Shown here: positions 22,186 through 35,156 of the stretch, one piece after another
Position numbering within the stretch: the first letter of the stretch is position 1
Layout: each line of letters starts with the position of its first letter
Assembly: GCA_039704465.1 (NCBI GenBank)
Contig: JASFAU010000015.1
Span: forward strand, 620,001-684,000
Direction of reading: 5' to 3'
Length of the DNA: 64,000 nucleotides
Source of the DNA: Plasmodiophora brassicae
Taxonomy: Eukaryota; Endomyxa; Phytomyxea; Plasmodiophorida; Plasmodiophoridae
Notes under the pieces: model-generated
The model's input: only the letters and a program-made list of their open reading frames with translations
The model's database searches: none
What the model was told of the DNA's origin: nothing
Position numbers and translations under genes: made by a program

Positions 22186-22498
22186 CGTCTGGCCGACCAG
22201 TACCACACTGCAACGTCGAGTCGAGGAGCTGACGTTACGCGCAGCCCACCACGTCCAGCGGGTATAGCTAAATCGACAGCACACGGGCAACAGGTATGAC
22301 GGTGCATGGGGTCAAGATTCAGGAAGCCGGCAATGGCACCTTCCTCTGGATGCGGCCCTTGATCTACTTATATGTCCGGGCGCTGAACATGACGCAAGCC
22401 TGTGCTCCTCAGAATGCCGTCTTCTTTAGTAATATCCCCTAACCCTGGTTCGACAATGACAACCGACGACGACGGCAGTGACATTGGCCCGACGTACA
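22186..22498. other. intergenic between LC8 and ALAS
   Basis: 313 bp between two minus-strand genes; should hold the LC8 promoter and the ALAS 3' end. No specific element recognised. Confidence 0.4.
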
Positions 22499-24007
22499 CT
22501 AATTAGCCGCAATAGGCAGTCCCAGACCGCCCCAGACGTCCAGCAACGCATCCCGAAGCGTGAGCACAGCACGGTCGTCATGCAGGGGCGTCGGTGTCAG
22601 GCGCAGGCGCTCGGTGCCACGCGGGACAGTCGGATAATTGATCGGCTGCATATGACCGGGTCACAACATCGTACGAAACGATGACGTTCACAGTGTCTTA
22701 CCTGAGCGTACAGTTTGTGGTCGGACAACAGCACATCCGACGCACGTTTGCATAGACGAGGATCGCCCACGATGACAGGGACAATGTGGCTGGGAGATTC
22801 GAGGACAGGCAACCCTGCGTTGCGAAGCGTGGACTTGACGAAAGCGGCGCGTTCCTGGTGTTGCACACGAAGGCGACGACCCTCGGGCCCACGAAGCACA
22901 CGAATGCTGGCCAGGGAGGCGGCAGCGACAGCAGGCGGCAATGCGGTCGTGAAAATGAACCCGGGGGCATAGCTGCGAACAGCGTCCATCAACTTGGCAG
23001 GACCGGTGACGTACCCGCCGAACGACCCGAAAGCTTTCCCCAGCGTCCCCGATATCATGGTCAGCCGATCGGACAAGCCATCTCGCGAGGCGACTCCGGC
23101 ACCCTCAGGACCATACAGTCCAACGGCATGGACTTCGTCGATGAACGTCAGCGCGCCATAGCGATCGGCCACGTTGCATATGTCTTCAATGGGGGCGATA
23201 TCGCCGTCCATCGAGTATACAGATTCAAACACGACGACCTTGGGCACGTCAGCGTCCGCCTCGGACAGCAGCTGTTCGAGGTGTGCCACGTCGTTGTGCC
23301 GCCAGATCGATTTGGGGGCACCGCTACGACGGATGCCAGCAATCATCGACGCGTGATTCAGTGCATCGCTGAAGAAGTGGACACCGGGAAGCAGCGTCGG
23401 CAGTGTTGACAACGTGGCGTCATTGGCAACGTAGCCCGACGAAAACACCAGGGAGCTCTCGTGACCGTGCAACGACGCCAGTTCAGCTTCCAGCTCTGAA
23501 TGATAATGTGACGTCCCCGAAATGTTCCTAGAGGGCAGTGAGAACCGATAACAGCAGAACGGGAGACAGCATTTGGTACCGGGTGCCACCCGCCCCAGCT
23601 CCAACAGTGTCGATTGCATCGTGCATAGCACGTAAGACATTCGGGTGCTGGCCCATGCCAAGATAATCGTTATTGCACCAGACGGTGATGTCGCGGCTAT
23701 CGTAAGACGCATGCGGGAAGCATCCCGCCGTGCGATCGATGTCGAAGAAGGTGCGGTATCGCCCTTCGGCCTTGATCTGGCCCAGCTTCTCCTCGATCAG
23801 GGCGTGGGCCTTGGCTTGCTGCGCCCGGCCCTGACAGGCCTGCGTGCACCGAACAGGCTCCTGCAGGCCCTTGATGAACGGGCAGCACCGTTGGCCAATC
23901 GACTCGACGATGGCGGGCAGGGCCGTCGCCGAGATTTTCCCTCCGGTCGCCCGCAGGAACGGGCACACGGACGCGACCGAACGCGTCGCTGCCGTCGTCG
24001 TCGCCAT
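22499..24007 (-). CDS. ALAS: 5-aminolevulinate synthase
   Basis: Removing introns 23528-23579 and 22646-22701 yields 466 residues. Features: mitochondrial-type N-terminus with two Cys-Pro haem-regulatory-like motifs ([16 protein letters not shown]), [92 protein letters not shown] and [14 protein letters not shown], with the PLP lysine in LGKAFG. The C-terminal exon has [19 protein letters not shown]. The enzyme condenses glycine with succinyl-CoA in the mitochondrial matrix, the first step of the Shemin haem pathway. Both introns interrupt conserved blocks cleanly, so the model is firm. Confidence 0.95.
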
Positions 24008-24534
24008 CGCCGCTCAACGGAGGACACAAAATGACTCGCCGCCGCCCCGACGCCGAATATCAAAATGAGAGATTCGGCGCGGCGCCAAGCCCAGCACGTG
24101 CTGATGCCGTTGACACTGGACTGCGGTGACGCCGACAACTGCGTCACTCGCGGGATGGGGATGGGGGGGCTCGCAAACAACAAAATTGCCGTGCCGCGCC
24201 GAAATCGAACGTGTCCTTCGGCGCCCCCCCTCCCCAGTCCCCACTGACCGCCGCGCGCAGCAGGGATGCCGTCGCGATACGCCTGGATGGCGACATCGCT
24301 CACAAGGCATACGCGTTCGTTTACGACTCAGCTCAGGGTTGTTGCATGTGCGCTCCTTGGCCAGCATGGGCGTATTCCGGGATGAGGTGCGCAGGCGTTG
24401 ACTCGGCAGAAAGTGGTCGGCGCTGGCGCGTTGTGCTTACGTCTGGGGATAGAGCAGCACAGTAAATGGGCAGCGATGAAATGAATGACGGCAGCGTGGT
24501 GTAGTATGCGAGGGGTGTTCAGGGCGACAGCGAA
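24008..24534. other. intergenic upstream of ALAS
   Basis: 527 bp holding the ALAS promoter and the 3' end of the next gene. A GGGGATGGGGGGG-type G-run lies at 24155-24170. Nothing else recognised. Confidence 0.4.
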
Positions 24535-24806
24535 TTATTTGTATCCTCCCTTGCGCATGGCGACCTCGCGGGCGAACAGCGGGATGCCAACGCCGCCGCC
24601 GATGATGAAGGCCAGCCAGGCGAGGACGGTCGATTTCTTGAACGGTCCCGGCGCCCAGATCGGCGGGTTGTGCTGCGGCGTCAGACGTCGGTCAGTGCAC
24701 CAGCCGGGCCAGGATGCACCCCGCGACAATGGCGTACGTGTGCATCACGCAGGACCGGCGACGTATGGAACGGGCGACGTGTGCCTCCGGATCCAATGGC
24801 ACGCAT
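24535..24806 (-). CDS. COX7C-like small cytochrome oxidase subunit
   Basis: From the ATG at 24806 the first exon encodes a mitochondrial-type presequence (MRAIGSGGTRRPFHTSPVLR). A short intron ending at 24682 precedes NPPIWAPGPFKKSTVLAWL and a single hydrophobic helix (AFIIGGGVGIPLFAREVAM) with a basic KGGYK end. Length, presequence, P-F before the helix and a helix followed by basic residues match COX7C/yeast Cox8, a single-helix subunit of complex IV. The intron donor is ambiguous (after CAC or after GGG). Short, so the family call is moderate. Confidence 0.55.
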
Positions 24807-25065
24807 GACGCGCTGCATCGCTCCAGCTACAACTCAGACGCGGGCAACCTTGTCCGTCAACGGGGTCAGTCGAGTGCAAAAAACAAACAACAAATGGGCC
24901 CAGTCGGCTGCTTGGCCAGTCAGTGGCCGTCGTGTTCGCAACGCGTCACAAAAGGCCACGACGTCTCTCGCGGTGCAGCACGCAACAACCGAACTGCAGC
25001 GGTGCAGACAGCACGCGAGGAACGCCCGCGCTCGGAATGGGGAGTACAGTAATAATGTATGCAGG

Positions 25066-26529
25066 TCATAAAAGATGGGCATGTTCCAGGGTCAATTTGG
25101 TGACAATCTCAACGACGGCACTGAAGACCTTCTTGACGTTATCTCTATCGACGGCGGTCGTCAGGAAGAACTTGATGGTTCGGTTAGGTTCGCCGATTTC
25201 TTGGAAGGCCGCGTCGGCCTCCTGCTGGTACTTGTCTCTATAGTATCGGCCCACGGATTCGGGCGACCCGCTTCCCGTGTAGTCGGTCACGTACGGTTGC
25301 CCGAACGGGACCTTCAACAGTTTCTCGCGTAGTAGGTCTGTGCCAAGGAGCGCCCACTCGCTTAGCATCGGCATGTGGCAAACTGGCATGCTATCGTACC
25401 TAGCTTATTGAAGAAGACGACAATCCTGCACCAAGAGAATTAGTGTCCACCGCAGCTGAGCAAACGCGAGCTATTTGGTACTGACCCGGCGCTCCTCAGC
25501 GGAGGTTCTCTGCATATCGATTTGAAAACGTTAAACGATTCGACGGGCCTCGGAGTCTCGCCGTCCTCTATGCATGTCTGGTCGTACTCGGAGATGCCCA
25601 CAACGAAAGCCACGCAAGTGGCTCGGGAGAATTGACCGATCCTATACGGTTTCTCCTCTCAGCCACCTCATGTTGCCCATATGCAGGTCATCGAGGCGTG
25701 CTGTTTCCCAATACCATTTGCGTCGCTCACTGCGTTGACCACCAACATCAATGCACCTCATATCTGTCCCACCGCCATCACGTCACCGTCAACAATGCAT
25801 GCTGATCCAGGGTGGCTGACTCATTTCGGCGGCCGGGTCGACCAGAATCTGCTCGACGACGCCGGTCGACTTCTGCCTGGCATGGACCATATCGTCCGCG
25901 GTTGGCCGCCAACCGGCCTGCGCGATCACTTTGATCTTGTTGAAGAAGTATTGCGCGTGATCACCCAGCTGAAACATTCGACGGTGCTCGTAGACCTGCG
26001 CACCGAACGTTCACTGCGTGGTTGGCAATGCGCACGTCGGCAGATTCTGCCACACCTTTTGAACAACGGGATCGCCCCAGATAGCGTCGATCAGTGAGGC
26101 GGCCTCTGGCGTTAGTATGGCCTCATCGACCGGAGCGAGTTCAATGACGTGGCTGACGAGGTCAGGAGTGGGAGTGCTCCCGTTCAGCATATCGACGAGG
26201 TTGGTCGAGAACGACAGGCCGCATCCGATGGCGGCCGGCATTTCTGGCAGAAGGCACCCGCGGACCAAGGTGACGGTATCGGCGATGACCATAGAACGTA
26301 TTTGCTGCCGTAGCGAGGCGATCTCGGTGGCCGTCAGATCCGCGTTGTGGATGATCCGAAGCTGTTTGAAAAAGGTCGATTTGCCACCCTCGCCAGTGCC
26401 AAGGAACAGGATAACGGTCTGTTTGGCGGCCGCCTTCTGCTCCTTCTCCAGCTCCGCGGACAGCAGTCTGTTGACCTGACGTTCTTCATCCGCGCCAGGA
26501 GAGACGCGCGCCCCGAGACACGACCCCAT
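25066..26529 (-). CDS. heterotrimeric G-protein alpha subunit 1
   Basis: Exons in order: MGSCLGARVS (Gly2 myristoylation, Cys4 palmitoylation), P-loop LFLGTGEGGKSTF, IDAIWGDPVVQK, intron, VYEHRRMFQLGDHAQYFF, switch I ARQKSTGVVEQ, intron, switch II DVGGQRSERRKW, CVAFVVGISEYDQ, VESFNVFKS, NKLDLLREKL, FLTTAVDRDNVKKVF and a C-terminus ending AHLL. All G-alpha regions are present. Departures from consensus: GTGEGGKST in place of GAGESGKST, and TTAVD in place of TCATD. The catalytic Arg and Gln of the switches are kept. It lies head-to-tail with a second G-alpha gene. Confidence 0.9.
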
Positions 26530-27191
26530 AGGCGACCACGGCGGCTACGACGTGGCTGGACCTGGAACGCAATTGGGCATGAGCTGATGTGGGCCAGTGC
26601 GTACGCGGATGACTCTGTGCCGTGCCTGCATGCCCACGTCGAAAGTCATCGACCAACCGGGCTTCGTGGGCGATGCCATTAGACGACCTCTAGCAGCTTA
26701 TCGGCGTGAGGCGGGTGATGACGAAGAAGGCACTGCTGGGCTTACCTCGTGCGATGCTTGCTAAGGGCGACCTGCATGCGAGCATTGCGGACTGGTTTCG
26801 TACGGAGGCTCATGCGGATCCGATCCGTTGTCGACGTCACCAGCCCGTATCTGCTCTGCACAGCGCTGTCCTCGTATTGTCGCCAAGCCTGGTGTGGGAT
26901 ACACCCTGATCGGCCGATGTGGCGATGATATGAGCAAAAGGCACTGGTGGAGCAAGGACCGCCGGGTGGTACTACTAATAACGTCGATGGGGCTGACGAT
27001 GAGCCAGAACCAGGGATCCTAATAATTATAACACTTGTGATCCCTGTTCAACTCTTTGGACTTGCCCCTGCAATGCGACCATTCGTCCTTCATTATACTG
27101 GTGGGCGGCCTCAAAGGTGAGCCTTGGAGGTACGCCCTATAACATTGTTATTCTGTCCTGGCCATTCGGGCCGGCAGCGAACGATAGACTT
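26530..27191. other. spacer between G-alpha genes
   Basis: 660 bp with the promoter of G-alpha 1 and the 3' end of G-alpha 2. Short frames here do not look coding. Confidence 0.45.
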
Positions 27192-28647
27192 TTAGCAGAG
27201 GTCGCACTTGTTCAGGCTGATTCTGATGACGATTTCGATGACGGACTCGAACACCTTGTTGACGTTTTCCCGGTCGACAGCCGTTGTCAGGAAGAACCGG
27301 ACCAGTCTCGACGGCTCGCCGATCTCCCTGAACGCCAGCGTCGCTTCCGCCTGGTACTTGTCGCGAAAGTATCGACCAACGGATTCGGCTGACCCACTCC
27401 CATTGAAATCGGTCACGTACGGTGGCCCGAACGGCACTGTCGCCAGCTTCTGCCGTAATAAGTCTGGCACCAGCAGTCAGATGCATGGCTACATCACAGG
27501 TAACAGGGTTTCCACATGGGAGCGTACCTAACTTGTTGAAGAAGACAACGATCCTGCAGATGAGTACTGTCAGACCGCCCGACTAGGTAGGCATTGCCAG
27601 AACCATGTTTGCAACCAACCCGGCTTTCTTGAGTTGCTCTTCACGGCATACCGACTTGAACACGTTGAACGACTCCACAGAGCGCAGCGTCTCGCCGTCT
27701 TCAGCGCACGTCTGGTCGTACTCGGATATGCCGACGACGAACGCTATGCAGGTCGCCTGCGAGAACAGCCCGACCCTGTTGCCCATCGCTGTCAGGCACG
27801 TGTTATGGCATGGACGTCTACAACCCGCCGTACCACTTCCTGCGTTCGCTTCTCTGTCCTCCTACGTCTACGCAGCGCAGGGCTGCCGAGCCGAACACAC
27901 ATTTGTTAGCACAGCACGGTTGCATCATGAACCGCTGGAGGTTCATACTGGTCTGAGTCTTCGGGTCCACCAGCATCTGTTCGACGACGCCAGTCGTCTT
28001 TTGTCTCGCGTGAACGCAGTCGTCCTGGGTGGGCTCCCAGTCGGAAGAGGCGATCGTCTTGATCTTGTCGAAGAAGTACGACACGTGGTCGCCGAGATGG
28101 AACATGCGCCGGTTGTCGTAGACCTGCGCTCCCTTTGGTCAGCATGCGTGCGCACACAGCGATGCACAACCTCGGATCGCCCGACCTTCTTGACGATTGG
28201 ATCGTTCCAGATGGCGTGTATGAGATCGCCGGCCATTGGCGACAGGTAGTTGTCGTCGGGCGACGCGCCGATGATGGCCTGCTTCACGGTCTGGGGCGAC
28301 AGTTCGGCGCCACAGAGCATGTCGATGATATCCTGGGACACTTTGACGTCCTGGCCGATCAGGCCGGCCATGTTGGGCAGCAGGCACCCTCGAATCAGAA
28401 TCATGACGTCGGAGATGATCATGGTGCGTATGCAGGAGCGAATGGCGGCCCGGTCGCCCTTGTCGATGCCGCCGCCGTGGATGATCTTCAGCTGCTTGAA
28501 GAAGGTCGACTTGCCGCTCTCACCCGTGCCCAGGAACAGGATCACGTACTGCGACGCCGCGTCCTTACGCTCCCTGTCGAGGATCGACGACAGCACGACG
28601 CTGCCGCGAAACTCTTCGTTGTCGGTCGAGCTTAGACATGCACCCAT
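27192..28647 (-). CDS. heterotrimeric G-protein alpha subunit 2
   Basis: Start ATG at 28647 (MGACLSS; Gly2 and Cys4 lipid sites). Then P-loop LFLGTGESGKSTF, QLKIIHGGG, HAIWNDPIVKK, intron, RMFHLGDHVSYFFDKIK, switch I ARQKTTGVVEQ, intron, switch II DVGGQRSERRKW, CIAFVVGISEYDQTCAEDGE, VESFNVFKSVCRE, VRFFLTTAVDRENVNKVFE and a C-terminus NKCDLC. The Cys four residues from the end sits where Gi/Go proteins carry the pertussis-toxin-modified Cys. TCAT is again TTAV. Shares intron positions with G-alpha 1, so they arose by tandem duplication. Confidence 0.9.
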
Positions 28648-29024
28648 CTCCCGTCTCAACCCCTCGGGATTACGCTGATGTCGCGGATGTCTGTGTGGTA
28701 CTGCATGCGATCCGATGATATCCCGACGTGGGCACCTGTTCAGGCAGGTTTCTTTGACGATCCGGTTTCCGCATCACGTGATACTGGTCGCTGCACCCGT
28801 CGACGCCCCGTACGATGGGCCGCCACCGTTCAACCCGACCGGGAGTTGCGATGTCCACGAACGCTACAACGTGCCGGTTCCCACCCTGCTTCCAGGAAGG
28901 GTGGGAACGATCCATGGGCGAACCTCGTTCGTTTGATCCACGCGACGGGGCCGCCTTTGTGGGTCCCGTGAACGGACGACGTCTGGGATGCCGCAACGAC
29001 GAACGGGGAGTCAGCAGAACCGGT
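28648..29024. other. intergenic upstream of G-alpha 2
   Basis: 376 bp. An imperfect inverted repeat (CCACCCTGCTTCCAGG / GGAAGGGTGGGAAC) occurs near 28879-28906. No gene seen. Confidence 0.4.
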
Positions 29025-29624
29025 TTATCTTTCCATGTAGGCGTCGATTGCAGCAGAGAACGCTGCGAAACCAGCGCAACCGAACAGCATGGCCTGAGGG
29101 CCCGACTTGGCGCTTAACGCGGCTCCGGTCACGCAGCCGGCCATGGCCACGTTGTACAGGTCGTGCTTGGCGCGTTGCTGGAGAGAAGCGCCCATCAGCC
29201 GCAGGGTGGGGAACGCGGTGTTTCAGGCCCGACCTTTTCAATGAAACACTCCGTCGCCGAGTAGATCAGGCCGACGACGGCGAAGTTCTTGCCCCAGGAT
29301 TTGCTCTTGGCGACCATGTCTTTCATAGTCATGCGGATCTTGGTACGGCTGTCGGCCGCCTGATACTCCTCGCTCATCGACATCGAGTGGTCGAACGACC
29401 CCATCATCAGGCCGAACACGAGCCCCATGGCGCCGCCTGGAGCCCATGCGCGCACGCTCAGCGATCCCGCACCCAGCCTAGCGCGCAGACACGGCGACAC
29501 GACCTGCGAGGCCACTGAAGACGCCCTTGACGGCACAGTTCTCCATCGCATTCATCGTCGCCTGGTCGGCCGGCCGCATGCGCTCCTTGGGCAGCGACGG
29601 CGGCACGCCATCGTCCAACGTCAT
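29025..29624 (-). CDS. TIM22: mitochondrial import translocase subunit TIM22
   Basis: From the ATG at 29624: [31 protein letters not shown], an intron, [48 protein letters not shown], a second intron, [20 protein letters not shown], then [16 protein letters not shown] and the stop at 29025-29027. This is the TIM22 order, including the conserved Cys pair (ENCAV and ATECF) that forms a disulphide, and the Gly-rich helices. TIM22 is the channel of the carrier translocase in the inner membrane. TIM17/TIM23 lack the C-terminal [13 protein letters not shown] block. Confidence 0.92.
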
Positions 29625-29999
29625 CTGGTGACGACCGCCCGCCCGACCGCTCCGAGGTGCGCGCGCAGCACTGGACGGGCCCCCCGTCGCGCAACTTCCG
29701 CTCGTGCACTCTGGCCAGCTGCAAGCTGCGAACCGTGGACCGGAACGGTGCCCCGGGGTACGGTACCCGCCTGATAAGGTACGGTATAGGTGGTACTTCT
29801 CATCATTGTGGTCCGGGGTTTAGAAGGGTTGCTGGTGGCTACCGATGCGTGCGGCTGGCGTTGCCGCGAGCCGTCGTCTGGATGGGCGGGCGGGTGCTGC
29901 TGCACGACGACGGATCCATCGGCCGGGCGTCGCCTGCAGTAATATCGCAGCGGGGCCGCTGCCCGTGGGCCCTGCGTGCGACGCCTTCGGCTTGCGCGA
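29625..29999. other. intergenic
   Basis: 375 bp between TIM22 and the TTLL 3' end. Contains a repeated GGTACGGTA-like pair near 29758-29792. An alternative TTLL reading frame extends into this region to 29839. Confidence 0.4.
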
Positions 30000-32470
<2,471 letters not shown>

Positions 32471-32858
32471 GATTAGGCTCAGTGGCCGTACGCCGACGCG
32501 ATCGTGTACACAGCAAGCCGGACGAGAAGGGCGCCTACGTCGGTGACGATCCGGGGAGCCGGGACGCGGGCAACGAACCGTCGGCCCGTCGTACCGCAAG
32601 GCACGGGAGCAGAAGACGGCCAGCGCGCAGGCTGCGTCCTACACGTGTGCCGGGGAGACCTGCCCACGTGTTCGTTCATAGCGGCCCTCCTGCGCGATGG
32701 CGCTGAACACCTCCTGCCGGACCTGGGCAGCAGGGCGGGACACGCCTGGTTATCAATGCAGGGTACACAGGTTTATTACGGTAGCACGTACGATGATTGC
32801 CGCGCGCCCGTCTGTGAAGCGTCCGGCTTCGTACATGGCCCAACGGGCCGAGGTCTGC
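32471..32858. other. intergenic
   Basis: About 390 bp between the TTLL start and the stop of the docking-complex gene. No gene recognised; may hold an upstream TTLL exon. Confidence 0.35.
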
Positions 32859-34969
32859 TTACTGTCCCTGGTGCTGCTGATGCTGCTGCTGCTGCTGCTG
32901 CTGTTCCTGCTGCTGCTCCTGCTGCTCCTTGGCCTTGGCGGTCGTCCGCGCCTGCACTGTGGCTTCGGCGTGTTTCTCCAGCGAGTCCAGCAGGCCGCGA
33001 ATGAACATGGTCTGGGCGACGGCCGCGTTCGTCACGCGTTTCGACGCGGCCCCGTCCGGCAGGGCGTCGGCCGGGTCGTGATCCGTCCGGACCAGCGCCT
33101 CCTCGTGCAGCCGCTCCTCCTCGAACAGCACGCTGAGCCGTTTCGCAGGCGTGCCGCCGTCGCCGATCGATCCGCGCTCGTCTGGCACGGCCGCGTCCAG
33201 GTCGTCCTTGATGGCCAGCAGGCGGGCGACCTCGTCCTGCAGGTCGGCGACGTTCTTCTCCAGGCGGTGCCAATCGGATTCGCCGGTCGCCCCGCGCTGC
33301 AACCCGAACCGCTCCTCGATGGCCTACCCGACAGCGGTTAGGCCCTCGCAGGGTGTCGCCCCTAGTCCCGGCGGCCGTCCGTCGTCCTACCTCGGCGAAC
33401 AGGTCCATCCTGGCGAGCGCGTCGCGACGCTGCCTCTCCAGCGTGTGCAGCTGGGCGGTCGTCTGAGCGATGCGCGTCTTCAGCTGCTGGGCGTACGCCG
33501 CCATGCGCGATCGCGTCGTCGTCGTCGTCGTGGCGGCCGCCGCCTGCACCCGGGAGCAACGCGTCGTCAGCGGACAGCGGCGACCCAGCTGGGCTTGTGC
33601 ACAGAGCTCAGACCTGCTGTCGGGCGGCGGCGGCGTCGTCCGCGATCTGCTGCTGGAGGTCGTACTCGGCGTTCTCCAGCTGCTCCAGGTCGAACAGCAT
33701 CTCAAGCTGCCTGCCGTGCGCCTTCTGGAGCGCGTCGACGATCTCCCGGTCCGTGTCCAGGCCGGTCGCCTCGCGGATCCTGCCGAACAGCGACACGAAC
33801 GCGTCGATCCGGGCGCGCGCCTCGTCGACCTGCTGGCGGGCACGGCCCACGTCGATCTGGGCGGCAACCGTCGCCATCTGCACCTTCCTGGTCTCCGCGT
33901 GGCGCGTCCGCACGATCGCCTGACGACGACGACGACGACGACGCGGGGTGGTCAGGTGCATACGCGCGTCACTTGCCGCCCCCCGCCGCCTACCTGATAA
34001 TCGGATCGCATCTCGTCGAACAGGTTGTCGCGGTTCAGGATCGGGTGCTCCCGTTCGAAATCGGCCAGGCACTGCCAGTCGTACTCGAACTGGCGCACCT
34101 GTGCGTCAGAGGGGGACCGTTAGGGTACTCGGGGGCAGCACACGTTGGCCAGCGCGCCCGCCGACCTGCTTGTCGGCCGCGTCACGAAGCGCGACGATCT
34201 GCCCCCGGGCCTCGTCGGTGTCGTGGCGCGCCGCCATGATCCGGTCGACGTGGCGGTTGACGTCGGCCAGGAGGCCGCCCATGTCGCCCTCGATGGACGC
34301 CTGCACCATGACCTGCAGGGCATTGCTCCGGCCGATCGCCTGCATTTGCTGCTTCGCCTGGGCGAAAAGGATGATCGGTCAGTGACGTCGTCGTCGTCGT
34401 CGTCAGGCGGGCGGGCGCAGGGCAGGGCATACCAGGCGCGCGTTCTGTGCCGCTTCCGACAGGCGCTGCCGCCCGGCCACCATGTTCTTCTCCAGGATGC
34501 GCACCTGCCGATCGACCCGCTGCTGGCGCTCGTAGCCGGCGGCGCCGACGCCCTGCGCCTGGCGTAGGGCGCCGATTGCCCGGGCGGCCCCGTCGATCTG
34601 GGCGTCCAGGTCTCTGGCGATGGCCGACAGGCGCTCGCCGCACTCGAACGCGTCGTTGGACGACTGGGCGACCCGGAACGCGGCGTCCTCGTTGCGGGCG
34701 ACGTCGTGCGCGATGCCCTGCGTCAGGCGGCCCAGCTGGTCGCGGTGCTCAACGACCCGCCGGCCCAGCCGGGACAGGTTCGCGCTCAGCACGGCGGCGC
34801 TGGTGGCCTTGGCGGCGCGCGACCTCGCGTTCGCCACCAGCGTACAATGATGGACGCGGCGGACGGCCGCCTCGAAGCCGGCCCCGACCGTATCGGCGGC
34901 CAGCGGTGCGGTGCGACCTGAGCTCGACGCGGACGCGCCGCCGCCGCCGCCCGCCCACGACCCAGGCAT
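32859..34969 (-). CDS. ODAD1/CCDC63-like outer dynein arm docking coiled-coil protein
   Basis: Start ATG at 34969 (MPGSWAGGGGG), then a chain of coiled-coil exons: LSRLGRRVVEHRDQLG, RQVRILEKNMVAGRQRL, VQASIEGDMGGLLADVNRHV, FEYDWQCLADFEREHP, VDEARARIDAFVSLFGRIRE followed by ATGLDTDREIVDALQKA, LEMLFDLEQLENAEYDLQQQ, LHTLERQRRDALARMDLF, and HRLEKNVADLQDEVARLL. The FGRIREATG...EIV...LEML region matches the CCDC63/CCDC114 (ODAD1) signature. It anchors outer dynein arms to axonemal doublets. The C-terminus is a Gln/His tract (EQQQEQQQQQQQHQQHQGQ) encoded by a CTG/CAG repeat at 32870-32930. Several introns contain (CGT)n/(ACG)n runs. Confidence 0.7.
32870..32930. repeat. CAG/CTG microsatellite encoding C-terminal polyQ
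   Basis: A run of CTG triplets (with a few TTC/CTC) on the plus strand, read as Gln with scattered Glu/His on the minus strand at the end of the docking-complex protein. Confidence 0.85.
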
Positions 34970-35156
34970 GGTGGCGGCGCCAGACGTCGACGCGTGAATA
35001 TCTGCCGTCGACGTGCGGGGGAAGGGTGCACGTGCCACCCGCACCCGTCTGCTATCTACAAGTCACATCACAGGTGCAGGCCGGCGCCTTCCGCTGCATC
35101 CCTTGTAGAGCGCAGGCAGTGGACAACAGCAACGTACCCAGGGGCTAATGTGTTGA

